This document shows positions 1 through 9,473 of a stretch of 64,000 nucleotides of DNA, one piece after another; the stretch's first letter is position 1, and each line of letters starts with the position of its first letter. Both the position numbers and the translations under genes were made by a program. The DNA is from Erinaceus europaeus (lineage: Eukaryota; Chordata; Mammalia; Eulipotyphla; Erinaceidae), in assembly GCF_950295315.1 (NCBI RefSeq), contig NC_080181.1, positions 35,307,375 through 35,371,374 of the forward strand, read 5' to 3'. The notes below the pieces were generated by a model, which worked only from the letters and a program-made list of their open reading frames with translations, made no database searches and had not been told where the DNA came from.

Positions 1-17
1 ACACCGCCAAACATCCC
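1..17 (-). mobile_element. SINE B head, remainder of the copy cut by the window start
   Basis: The first 17 bases equal the last 17 bases of every complete SINE B copy in the array (for example 3440-3456). They are the 5' end of a minus-strand element whose body lies before the window, showing that the array extends to the left. Confidence 0.8.
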
Positions 18-92
18 TGGATTTACTTGACAAGGCGATATGACCTGCCGAATTTTGGATCCTCATTTTCCTGAGTATCACTCCTGGAGACA

Positions 93-104
93 GTGTCATG
101 ACAC
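93..104. repeat. 12-bp perfect palindrome
   Basis: GTGTCATGACAC reads the same on both strands and is present in every unit near its start. It could be a dimeric factor site or chance; no function is assigned. Confidence 0.6.
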
Positions 105-296
105 GACACAAGGAGATCTCTGGTATCAGAGAGCGCCTGGAACAGCAGCTGGGGCTCTAGTGCCAGGGCAGGAGCAACTTCCCATCCACCCTCCACGGAG
201 TCCACCTGCCTGCATTTTGGTCCTTTTCCCTCCAAAAAAGATTTTTCCCTTTTTTCACTGAGAAACAGGCAGCAGACTGGTTACCCAAGCAGGGGG

Positions 297-330
297 AAAA
301 AAAATAAAAAGCCTTTTTTTTTTTTTTTTT
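297..330. repeat. A-rich / poly-T inverted tract (unit 1)
   Basis: A8-T-A5, a GCC spacer and T17 lie back to back, so the strand can fold on itself or slip. It resembles two abutting retroposon tails or one tail with its inverted copy. T length differs between units: 17, 17, 16, 16, 16, 24, 22, 11, 24, 25, 23, 13, 13, 36, 24, 22, 13, 35 and 17 in order. In the right domain it follows unit class. Confidence 0.85.
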
Positions 331-382
331 AACCGTCCTGCATGACCATCTTCTGGGAAGTATAGGTTTTGAACCTGAAAAC

Positions 383-399
383 TCTGTCTGTCTGTCTGT
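383..399 (+). repeat. TCTG microsatellite (unit 1)
   Basis: Short run of TCTG steps just right of the poly-T tract. Copy number varies: class-a units have one step more and unit 6 one step fewer than most units. Confidence 0.8.
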
Positions 400-929
400 G
401 TCCTAGTCCACAGAAAGAGCCACTAGCCCAGCCAGATGTCGTGCTCAGAATAGGGTGTTTTTGCCACTCATAGGCCTGCACAGTGCACTAGGGATTGGAC
501 AGCCTGAGACCCAAATGTTACATTGTAGATGGATTGTTTGCAGTTCTTGCTCCCCAGGACATTGGACAGTCTCAACTCCCCTAAAGCCAGAAAAAAAGAC
601 TCTTGACAGCCTTAGAGCAAATGGAGTGGCAGGGAGATGGGAGAGTGTTGCATGTGTGGGCTGCTCATGCCCAGGTGTCTGTGGGGGGCCATGGCAGAGG
701 CTGTAAGGGGGCAAGGGGGCAGAAGGAGACTGGTTGAGAGGCAGACTGGAGGCAAGGGAGCCCCTGAGGGTTTGCAGTGCTGTGTGTGGGTGTGGTGGCA
801 GGGGGTTAGGGCAGGTCCCCCTGCTGGATGGTGAGATGGCAGCTGGGCTGGCCCAGGTCCCCCAGGGCTGAAGGGAAGCAGCAGGGTGGCAGGAAAGTAG
901 CGCAGGGAGGCACACAGTAGATGTTAGTT

Positions 930-957
930 GGGGAGCTGGGGGACAGGGGGCAAGGGG
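930..957 (+). other. G-quadruplex motif (unit 1)
   Basis: Four guanine tracts of 4, 5, 5 and 4 separated by loops AGCT, ACA and CAA satisfy the canonical G3+N1-7 pattern. The motif is present in left-domain units and, as tracts 4-4-5-4, in classes b, c and d. In class-a units (28445-28472, 31852-31879, 48907-48934, 62543-62570) the second tract is broken to GTGG, leaving three long tracts and a 12-base loop. Confidence 0.75.
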
Positions 958-1131
958 AAAGAGGGCATCCTTGAGGAAGTGTCTGGTCTAGAGAGTGGGG
1001 GGAGCTGGAGGCATGGAAGGTCCCAGGAATCAGGGACTGACAGGACCAGATACCTGCACCCACCCACTGGATAGAAGCTGCAGCAGCCAGAGCAGATGCC
1101 CTGGCTTGCCTGGGACCAGAGTGAGTCCCTC

Positions 1132-1236
1132 TGAGGATGAGGAAGTTGAGGAGGAGGTGGAGGAAGAGGAGGAGGAGGAGGAGGACGAGGAGGAGGAGGA
1201 GGAGGAGGAGGAGGAGGACGAGGAGGAGGAGGGGAA
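1132..1236 (+). repeat. GAG-rich purine tract (unit 1)
   Basis: About 100 bp of nearly pure purine on the plus strand, mainly GAG triplets with occasional GAC, GTG and GTT. Length and interruptions vary in every unit (for example GAGAAGGAGAGG in unit 2, a TAG in class a, GTTC in unit 7). Because the changes are not all multiples of three, the apparent glutamate- or proline-rich frames are not conserved. Confidence 0.9.
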
Positions 1237-1273
1237 GGAGGGCTGCTGTCAGTAGGCAATGGGATTAATAGAG

Positions 1274-1290
1274 GCCTCCACTATGGAGGC
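1274..1290. repeat. Perfect hairpin, 7-bp stem and 3-base loop
   Basis: GCCTCCA, CTA, TGGAGGC. The inverted repeat is kept in every unit, just right of the purine tract. Its function is unknown. Confidence 0.7.
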
Positions 1291-1528
1291 ATGTGTCCAG
1301 GCAGGCACCCACCCAACCTCATGGGCAGCTCAGGGCACCCAGGGACCTGGTGTGGGTATCTCTGGGGGCGGGACTGTCAGTCAGTCAGCAGGACTGTGTG
1401 TCAGTGCACATGGTGGGACAGGGGCCTGGCGGCCCTTGGCCCCCAACCCTGGGCTGTCAGATGCCAGCCCCGTGGCCAGACACACCCCACTCTGCCCATA
1501 GCCCCTTGGCCCGGCCCACCTGCTCCTG

Positions 1529-1612
1529 TTTTGGCCTGGGGCTCTGGCTCTGGTGGCTGGCCACCACCAGTTTTGGCCTGGGGCTCTGGGTCTGGTGGCT
1601 GGCCACCACCCC
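1529..1612 (+). repeat. Internal 42-bp tandem duplication with inverted repeats (unit 1)
   Basis: Two copies, 1529-1570 and 1571-1612, both starting TTTTGGCCTGGGGCTCTGG and each ending near a GGTGGCTGGCCACC inverted repeat (6-bp stem). The copies differ at a few bases, and the first copy has GGCCTTGGG in the right domain. The duplication is present in all units and so predates array expansion. Confidence 0.85.
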
Positions 1613-1982
1613 TCAGGTCAAGTTAAGGTTCGGGGTCATGGCTGCTGGTCAACTGGATGGGCAGGGTCCCCGCTACCTAGCAACCGCAGGAGCCCTCTGT
1701 GATGTCCTAGCCCCCGGCATTGTGTGCTGGCCACACTGGCACTGGGCAGCCCACCTGCCCTGCCACTAGGTCAGGCAGCAGCGCCCAGATGCCAGGACCC
1801 TGGCACACGGGGACGGAAGGATAGGAAGACAGTGCTGACCGACGAGGGACCTCAGGGCTGGCAGCCAAGAGAAGAAAGAAGGAGGTGTACCCGGGATCCA
1901 GGGAGCCCAGGCCAGAGCTGCCTGCATGCCTGCCTGCCTTCCTGGATGTCTGTATGCTGCCTATGTCCAGGTAGGTTTCTCA

Positions 1983-2096
1983 GGTCCCCTCCACTCCTGT
2001 CCTCTCCTGTCCTCTCCTCTGCTCTCCATCCTTTCCCCTTTCCGCTCCTCTGCACCTTGCTTCTCTCCTCTTGTCTGTCCTCTCTTCCGGGTGCCC
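1983..2096 (+). repeat. Pyrimidine-rich tract (unit 1)
   Basis: CCTGTCCTCTCC-type imperfect repeats, low complexity, oriented as pyrimidine on the plus strand, whereas the tract near 1150 is purine on that strand. Classes c and d read CTCTCCTCTCC where left-domain and class-a units read CTCTGCTCTCC. Confidence 0.75.
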
Positions 2097-2357
2097 TGCT
2101 CACCAGCTCCAGCACTCGTGAAGGTTCTCCAGTGACTGCTGCTTGCAACCCTTTCCACCCCCTCCCTTCCCTGATGTGACCCAGCTCACAGGGTCACCGG
2201 CTCACCCCACCCACACCCACACCCGCCAACACATTCCCTGGTTCAGCCCCACTGCCCTATTCAGCCGAACTGGCCCCTTTGCAACCTACCTGTGCAGCGT
2301 TGATTGTCTTCATCATTCAAGGAGAGACCTCCTTTTGTACTTAGCTTGGTTGACTGG

Positions 2358-2416
2358 TGGATGGATGGATGATGGATGGATGGATGGATGGATGGATGGA
2401 TGGATGGATGGATGGA
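2358..2416 (+). repeat. GGAT microsatellite (unit 1)
   Basis: Tandem GGAT/GATG with a one-step interruption (GATGATGG) near its left end. Class-a units lack that interruption, class b has two GATGAATGG changes and class d has one, so the tract tags unit class as well as being length-variable. Confidence 0.9.
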
Positions 2417-2550
2417 CACGTCAATGGATTGGTATTGTACAGGCAAAGCACCATCTATAGGGGTAGCTGAGACCGCTGGTTTCAGAGCTCTAGTCTGCTG
2501 TCAAATGTAAAGCATTAATTTATCAATAACAAAATTGAATAAGTACATAT

Positions 2551-2551
2551 A

Positions 2552-2582
<31 letters not shown>

Positions 2583-2583
2583 A
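2551..2583 (+). repeat. AAAT microsatellite (unit 1)
   Basis: Tandem AAAT following TACATATAT in the left domain, and following TACAT and ending in ATATAAAAAC in most right-domain units. The change of form occurs in units 7-8, next to the domain switch. Confidence 0.9.
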
Positions 2584-2697
2584 CTGGGTTAAAACATACA
2601 TGGCGTCTTTGCCTTTCTGAATATGGTTGCTGTGAGGATCTTAACAAGGAAAGCATTGTCCTGAGTAGTCCCTTGAAATAGTGGAATATTTCATTTT

Positions 2698-2940
2698 CCT
2701 TTCTTTTTCTTTTTCTTTTTCTTCTTTTACTTTCTATGTTCTTGATTATTTATTGGAATAAATGGTCAGGAGTTGAGAGGGAATGGAGGCACAGAGAGTT
2801 TGAGACACAGAGAGACACCTGCAGCACTTCTGCACCACTTGTAAAGATTTCCCCCGGCAGTTGGGGACCAGGGTCTTGAAGCCCAGTCCTCCTGCACTGT
2901 CACCTGAGTGCTTACCTGGGTGTGGCACCACCTGGTACCC
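2698..2940 (-). mobile_element. SINE A, ERI-type tRNA-derived SINE (unit 1)
   Basis: Read on the minus strand, it begins near GGGTACCAGGTGGTGCC and holds a B-box-like GGCTTCAAGACC. It continues through CTGCAGGTGTCTCTCTGTG and ends in CAATAAATAATCAAG plus an AAAAAG tail. This order of tRNA-like head, body and AATAAA-bearing tail matches, from memory, the common hedgehog SINE. It is diverged from that consensus and has no obvious target-site duplication, so it was an old insertion before the unit was amplified. Family naming is recalled, not searched. Confidence 0.75.
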
Positions 2941-3216
2941 TTGATGGGACACTTTTTTTTAGCAATGGAAATAAATTCTCGTGGCAAGGTAATAAATAAA
3001 TGAAGAAATAAATAAAAGTGCATTGACATTAACTCAGTGGAAACACACAGGGACATATACATGTCTGCTACCTGTATTACTAATTCATTTATTTATTGAT
3101 TGCCTCAAGGGCTTATTGCCACAGCTCAGTGCCTGCGCCACCAATAATCCACAGCTCCTGCACTCCATATGTTCCCCTTTCGCTGCCCTTGTTGCTTGGT
3201 CACTGTGGTGGTGGTT

Positions 3217-3243
3217 ATTGTTGTTGTTGTTGTTGTTGTTGTT
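3217..3243 (+). repeat. GTT microsatellite inside SINE B (unit 1)
   Basis: The AAC-rich part of SINE B read on the plus strand. Right-domain units contain a GCTGTT interruption near its right end, and class b has GCTGTTTTT. It lies in the interval where the unit 9 crossover occurred. Confidence 0.85.
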
Positions 3244-3361
3244 ACTGACCTTGCATCTGACAGAGAGAAAAGGAGAGAGGAGGGGAAATACAGAGTGGGG
3301 GGAGAAAGATAGAGCCCCTACACACCCGCTTCACCCCCTTAAAGCGACTTCCCTGCAGGTG

Positions 3362-3382
3362 GGGGTCTGGGGGCCAGACCCC
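3362..3382. repeat. Perfect hairpin, 9-bp stem, in SINE B
   Basis: GGGGTCTGG, GGG, CCAGACCCC. It lies where the tRNA-derived B box of the SINE would be, and the box sequence itself is degraded. It is conserved across the units. Confidence 0.7.
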
Positions 3383-3439
3383 AGATCCTCCCACCTGTCC
3401 CCTCTTTTCGCGAGCGCCACAAGCCCTTAACCCTCTGAC

Positions 3440-5995
3440 ACACCGCCAAACATCCCTGGATTTACTTGACAAGGCGATATGACCTGCCGAATTTTGGATC
3501 CTCATTTTCCTGAGTATCACTCCTGGAGACAGTGTCATGACACGACACAAGGAGATCTCTGGTATCAGAGAGCGCCTGGAACAGCAGCTGGGGCTCTAGT
3601 GCCAGGGCAGGAGCAACTTCCCATCCACCCTCCACGGAGTCCACCTGCCTGCATTTTGGTCCTTTTCCCTCCAAAAAAGATTTTTCCCTTTTTTCACTGA
3701 GAAACAGGCAGCAGACTGGTTACCCAAGCAGGGGGAAAAAAAATAAAAAGCCTTTTTTTTTTTTTTTTTAACCGTCCTGCATGACCATCTTCTGGGAAGT
3801 ATAGGTTTTGAACCTGAAAACTCTGTCTGTCTGTCTGTGTCCTAGTCCACAGAAAGAGCCACTAGCCCAGCCAGATGTCGTGCTCAGAATAGGGTGTTTT
3901 TGCCACTCATAGGCCTGCACAGTGCACTAGGGATTGGACAGCCTGAGACCCAAATGTTACATTCTAGATGGATTGTTTGCAGTTCTTGCTCCCCAGGACA
4001 TTGGATAGTCACAACTCCCCTACAGCCAGAAAAAAAGACTCTTGACAGCCTTAGAGCAAATGGAGTGGCAGGGAGATGGGAGAGTGTTGCATGTGTGGGC
4101 TGCTCATGCCCAGGTGTCTGTGGGGGGCCATGGCAGAGGCTGTAAGGGGGCAAGGGGGCAGAAGGAGACTGGTTGAGAGGCAGACTGGAGGCAAGGGAGC
4201 CCCTGAGGGTTTGCAGTGCTGTGTGTGGGTGTGGTGGCAGGGGGTTAGGGCAGGTCCCCCTGCTGGATGGTGAGATGGCAGCTGGGCTGGCCCAGGTCCC
4301 CCAGGGCTGAAGGGAAGCAGCAGGGTGGCAGGAAAGTAGCGCAGGGAGGCACACAGTAGATGTTAGTTGGGGAGCTGGGGGACAGGGGGCAAGGGGAAAG
4401 AGGGCATCCTTGAGGAAGTGTCTGGTCTAGAGAGTGGGGGGAGCTGGAGGCATGGAAGGTCCCAGGAATTAGGGACTGACAGGACCAGATACCTGCACCC
4501 ACCCACTGGATAGAAGCTGCAGCAGCCAGAGCAGATGCCCTGGCTTGCCTGGGACCAGAGTGAGTCCCTCTGAGGATGAGGAAGTTGAGGAGGAGGTGGA
4601 GGAAGAGGAGGAGGAGGAGGAGGACGAGGAGGAGGAGGAGGAGGAGGAGGAGAAGGAGAGGACGAGGAGGAGGAGGGGAAGGAGGGCTGCTGTCAGTAGG
4701 CAATGGGATTAATAGAGGCCTCCACTATGGAGGCATGTGTCCAGGCAGGCACCCACCCAACCTCATGGGCAGCTCAGGGCACCCAGGGACCTGGTGTGGG
4801 TATCTCTGGGGGCGGGACTGTCAGTCAGTCAGCAGGACTGTGTGTCAGTGCACATGGTGGGACAGGGGCCTGCCGGCCCTTGGCCCCCAACCCTGGGCTG
4901 TCAGATGCCAGCCCCGTGGCCAGACACACCCCACTCTGCCCATAGCCCCTTGGCCCGGCCCACCTGCTCCTGTTTTGGCCTGGGGCTCTGGCTCTGGTGG
5001 CTGGCCACCACCAGTTTTGGCCTGGGGCTCTGGGTCTGGTGGCTGGCCACCACCCCTCAGGTCAAGTTAAGGTTCGGGGTCATGGCTGCTGGTCAACTGG
5101 ATGGGCAGGGTCCCCGCTACCTAGCAACCGCAGGAGCCCTCTGTGATGTCCTAGCCCCCGGCATTGTGTGCTGGCCACACTGGCACTGGGCAGCCCACCT
5201 GCCCTGCCACTAGGTCAGGCAGCAGCGCCCAGATGCCAGGACCCTGGCACACGGGGACGGAAGGATAGGAAGACAGTGCTGACCGACGAGGGACCTCAGG
5301 GCTGGCAGCCAAGAGAAGAAAGAAGGAGGTGTACCCGGGATCCAGGGAGCCCAGGCCAGAGCTGCCTGCATGCCTGCCTGCCTTCCTGGATGTCTGTATG
5401 CTGCCTATGTCCAGGTAGGTTTCTCAGGTCCCCTCCACTCCTGTCCTCTCCTGTCCTCTCCTCTGCTCTCCATCCTTTCCCCTTTCCGCTCCTCTGCACC
5501 TTGCTTCTCTCCTCTTGTCTGTCCTCTCTTCCGGGTGCCCTGCTCACCAGCTCCAGCACTCGTGAAGGTTCTCCAGTGACTGCTGCTTGCAACCCTTTCC
5601 ACCCCCTCCCTTCCCTGATGTGACCCAGCTCACAGGGTCACCGGCTCACCCCACCCACACCCACACCCGCCAACACATTCCCTGGTTCAGCCCCACTGCC
5701 CTATTCATCCGAACTGGCCCCTTTGCAACCTACCTGTGCAGCGTTGATTGTCTTCATCATTCAAGGAGAGACCTCCTTTTGTACTTAGCTTGGTTGACTG
5801 GTGGATGGATGGATGATGGATGGATGGATGGATGGATGGATGGATGGATGGATGGATGGACACGTCAATGGATTGGTATTGTACAGGCAAAGCACCATCT
5901 ATAGGGGTAGCTGAGACCGCTGGTTTCAGAGCTCTAGTCTGCTGTCAAATGTAAAGCATTAATTTATCAATAACAAAATTGAATAAGTACATATA

Positions 5996-6030
<35 letters not shown>

Positions 6031-6887
6031 ACTGGGTTAAAACATACATGGCGTCTTTGCCTTTCTGAATATGGTTGCTGTGAGGATCTTAACAAGGAAA
6101 GCATTGTCCTGAGTAGTCCCTTGAAATAGTGGAATATTTCATTTTCCTTTCTTTTTCTTTTTCTTTTTCTTCTTTTACTTTCTATGTTCTTGATTATTTA
6201 TTGGAATAAATGGTCAGGAGTTGAGAGGGAATGGAGGCACAGAGAGTTTGAGACACAGAGAGACACCTGCAGCACTTCTGCACCACTTGTAAAGATTTCC
6301 CCCGGCAGTTGGGGACCAGGGTCTTGAAGCCCAGTCCTCCTGCACTGTCACCTGAGTGCTTACCTGGGTGTGGCACCACCTGGTACCCTTGATGGGACAC
6401 TTTTTTTTAGCAATGGAAATAAATTCTCGTGGCAAGGTAATAAATAAATGAAGAAATAAATAAAAGTGCATTGACATTAACTCAGTGGAAACACACAGGG
6501 ACATATACATGTCTGCTACCTGTATTACTAATTCATTTATTTATTGATTGCCTCAAGGGCTTATTGCCACAGCTCAGTGCCTGCGCCACCAATAATCCAC
6601 AGCTCCTGCACTCCATATGTTCCCCTTTCGCTGCCCTTGTTGCTTGGTCACTGTGGTGGTGGTTATTGTTGTTGTTGTTGTTGTTGTTGTTACTGACCTT
6701 GCATCTGACAGAGAGAAAAGGAGAGAGGAGGGGAAATACAGAGTGGGGGGAGAAAGATAGAGCCCCTACACACCCGCTTCACCCCCTTAAAGCGACTTCC
6801 CTGCAGGTGGGGGTCTGGGGGCCAGACCCCAGATCCTCCCACCTGTCCCCTCTTTTCGCGAGCGCCACAAGCCCGTAACCCTCTGAC
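3440..6887 (+). repeat. Macrosatellite unit 2 (left-domain class)
   Basis: Complete unit of 3448 bp. It pairs with unit 3: both have TTGGATAGTCACAAC near 4000 and 7450 and both end in GCCCGTAACC where other units have GCCCTTAACC. Private variants include CTATTCATCC (5701-5710; others ATTCAGCC) and CCTGCCGG near 4870. Poly-T is 17. The purine tract contains an extra GAGAAGGAGAGG segment, which shifts every reading frame through it relative to unit 1 and so argues against coding. Confidence 0.97.
6146..6388 (-). mobile_element. SINE A (unit 2)
   Basis: Same element, orientation and flanks as in unit 1; it arrived by unit duplication, not by a new insertion. Confidence 0.75.
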
Positions 6888-6904
6888 ACACCGCCAAACA
6901 TCCC
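6532..6904 (-). mobile_element. SINE B (unit 2/3)
   Basis: Same element as in unit 1, with GCCCGTAACC near the head, a variant shared only with the next copy. Confidence 0.75.
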
Positions 6905-9442
6905 TGGATTTACTTGACAAGGCGATATGACCTGCCGAATTTTGGATCCTCATTTTCCTGAGTATCACTCCTGGAGACAGTGTCATGACACGACACAAGG
7001 AGATCTCTGGTATCAGAGAGCGCCTGGAACAGCAGCTGGGGCTCTAGTGCCAGGGCAGGAGCAACTTCCCATCCACCCTCCACGGAGTCCACCTGCCTGC
7101 ATTTTGGTCCTTTTCCCTCCAAAAAAGATTTTTCCCTTTTTTCACTGAGAAACAGGCAGCAGACTGGTTACCCAAGCAGGGGGAAAAAAAATAAAAAGCC
7201 TTTTTTTTTTTTTTTTAACCGTCCTGCATGACCATCTTCTGGGAAGTATAGGTTTTGAACCTGAAAACTCTGTCTGTCTGTCTGTGTCCTAGTCCACAGA
7301 AAGAGCCACTAGCCCAGCCAGATGTCGTGCTCAGAATAGGGTGTTTTTGCCACTCATAGGCCTGCACAGTGCACTAGGGATTGGACAGCCTGAGACCCAA
7401 ATGTTACATTCTAGATGGATTGTTTGCAGTTCTTGCTCCCCAGGACATTGGATAGTCACAACTCCCCTACAGCCAGAAAAAAAGACTCTTGACAGCCTTA
7501 GAGCAAATGGAGTGGCAGGGAGATGGGAGAGTGTTGCATGTGTGGGCTGCTCATGCCCAGGTGTCTGTGGGGGGCCATGGCAGAGGCTGTAAGGGGGCAA
7601 GGGGGCAGAAGGAGACTGGTTGAGAGGCAGACTGGAGGCAAGGGAGCCCCTGAGGGTTTGCAGTGCTGTGTGTGGGTGTGGTGGCAGGGGGTTAGGGCAG
7701 GTCCCCCTGCTGGATGGTGAGATGGCAGCTGGGCTGGCCCAGGTCCCCCAGGGCTGAAGGGAAGCAGCAGGGTGGCAGGAAAGTAGCGCAGGGAGGCACA
7801 CAGTAGATGTTAGTTGGGGAGCTGGGGGACAGGGGGCAAGGGGAAAGAGGGCATCCTTGAGGAAGTGTCTGGTCTAGAGAGTGGGGGGAGCTGGAGGCAT
7901 GGAAGGTCCCAGGAATTAGGGACTGACAGGACCAGATACCTGCACCCACCCACTGGATAGAAGCTGCAGCAGCCAGAGCAGATGCCCTGGCTTGCCTGGG
8001 ACCAGAGTGAGTCCCTCTGAGGATGAGGAAGTTGAGGAGGAGGTGGAGGAAGAGGAGGACGAGGAGGAGGACGAGGAGGAGGAGGAGGAGGAGGAGGAGA
8101 AGGAGAGGACGAGGAGGAGGAGGGGAAGGAGGGCTGCTGTCAGTAGGCAATGGGATTAATAGAGGCCTCCACTATGGAGGCATGTGTCCAGGCAGGCACC
8201 CACCCAACCTCATGGGCAGCTCAGGGCACCCAGGGACCTGGTGTGGGTATCTCTGGGGGCAGGACTGTCAGTCAGTCAGCAGGACTGTGTGTCAGTGCAC
8301 ATGGTGGGACAGGGGCCTGGCGGCCCTTGGCCCCCAACCCTGGGCTGTCAGATGCCAGCCCCGTGGCCAGACACACCCCACTCTGCCCATAGCCCCTTGG
8401 CCCGGCCCACCTGCTCCTGTTTTGGCCTGGGGCTCTGGCTCTGGTGGCTGGCCACCACCAGTTTTGGCCTGGGGCTCTGGGTCTGGTGGCTGGCCACCAC
8501 CCCTCAGGTCAAGTTAAGGTTCGGGGTCATGGCTGCTGGTCAACTGGATGGGCAGGGTCCCCGCTACCTAGCAACCGCAGGAGCCCTCTGTGATGTCCTA
8601 GCCCCCGGCATTGTGTGCTGGCCACACTGGCACTGGGCAGCCCACCTGCCCTGCCACTAGGTCAGGCAGCAGCGCCCAGATGCCAGGACCCTGGCACACG
8701 GGGACGGAAGGATAGGAAGACAGTGCTGACCGACGAGGGACCTCAGGGCTGGCAGCCAAGAGAAGAAAGAAGGAGGTGTACCCGGGATCCAGGGAGCCCA
8801 GGCCAGAGCTGCCTGCATGCCTGCCTGCCTTCCTGGATGTCTGTATGCTGCCTATGTCCAGGTAGGTTTCTCAGGTCCCCTCCACTCCTGTCCTCTCCTG
8901 TCCTCTCCTCTGCTCTCCATCCTTTCCCCTTTCCGCTCCTCTGCACCTTGCTTCTCTCCTCTTGTCTGTCCTCTCTTCCGGGTGCCCTGCTCACCAGCTC
9001 CAGCACTCGTGAAGGTTCTCCAGTGACTGCTGCTTGCAACCCTTTCCACCCCCTCCCTTCCCTGATGTGACCCAGCTCACAGGGTCACCGGCTCACCCCA
9101 CCCACACCCACACCCGCCAACACATTCCCTGGTTCAGCCCCACTGCCCTATTCAGCCGAACTGGCCCCTTTGCAACCTACCTGTGCAGCGTTGATTGTCT
9201 TCATCATTCAAGGAGAGACCTCCTTTTGTACTTAGCTTGGTTGACTGGTGGATGGATGGATGATGGATGGATGGATGGATGGATGGATGGATGGATGGAT
9301 GGATGGACACGTCAATGGATTGGTATTGTACAGGCAAAGCACCATCTATAGGGGTAGCTGAGACCGCTGGTTTCAGAGCTCTAGTCTGCTGTCAAATGTA
9401 AAGCATTAATTTATCAATAACAAAATTGAATAAGTACATATA

Positions 9443-9473
<31 letters not shown>

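Larger units (their letters stand above)
18..2697. other. Unit core of unknown origin (described in unit 1)
   Basis: This stretch lacks any element or gene I recognise. It is GC-rich between roughly 600 and 2300 and AT-rich at its right end. Frames open over it include proline-, leucine-, glutamate- and arginine-rich ones, all products of the GAG tract read in different frames and strands. One-base differences between units shift these frames. A short segment near 2625-2650 faintly recalls the 3' part of a MIR element, but too weakly to call. The same description applies to the corresponding part of units 2-19. Confidence 0.7.
1..3439 (+). repeat. Macrosatellite unit 1 (left-domain class)
   Basis: First complete copy of the ~3.4-kb tandem unit; the phase is set by the window start, and the opening bases recur at 3440. 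It shares with unit 6 alone the CTAAAGCC variant (581-588; others read CTACAGCC). It carries the left-domain variants, such as a GGGATTAATAG context near 1260 and ACACGGGGACGG near 1806. The poly-T tract is 17 long. No part resembles a gene; open frames occur on both strands over the same DNA. The core is of unknown origin and the last ~740 bp hold two SINEs. The unit boundary is arbitrary and falls inside SINE B. Confidence 0.97.
3084..3456 (-). mobile_element. SINE B, second ERI-type tRNA-derived SINE (unit 1/2)
   Basis: On the minus strand the head (GGGATGTTTGGCGG, then GGGTTAAG) is at 3456. The body contains CCCCCACCTGCAGGG, GGGGTGAAGCGGG, CCCCTCCTCTCC and CTCTCTGTC, followed by an AAC-repeat region and an AATAAATAAATG tail. 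This matches, from memory, the second major hedgehog SINE family, including its long GGAGCTGTGGATT...GGCGCAGGCACTGAG 3' section. It lies 143 bp from SINE A in the same orientation and spans my arbitrary unit boundary. Confidence 0.75.

Noticed and set aside
40..261. A 73-codon plus-strand frame present in nearly all units
   Set aside because: Retained because the units are nearly identical DNA. It overlaps an equally conserved minus-strand frame, is shifted in unit 8, and matches no family I know.
804..812. GGGTTAGGG, resembling telomeric repeat
   Set aside because: Only one hexamer with a GGG before it; no tandem TTAGGG array in any unit.
995..1255. Glutamate-rich open frame (86 codons) ending at the purine tract
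   Set aside because: A TAG or frame change interrupts it in several units, and the composition is explained by the GAG repeat.
2620..2690. Possible MIR fragment (GTTGCTGTGAGGATCTTAA)
   Set aside because: Similarity is limited to about 15 bases recalled from the MIR 3' region; too weak without a profile search.
2698..2940. Functional tRNA gene
   Set aside because: The tRNA-like head has lost parts of the internal promoter and cannot be folded into a cloverleaf by eye; it is explained as a SINE.
4576..5070. A 164-codon plus-strand frame starting with an arginine-rich stretch, recurring in units 2-6
   Set aside because: The stretch is the GAG tract read in one frame; other units read it as glutamate, proline or leucine. 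Frame changes between units show no coding constraint.
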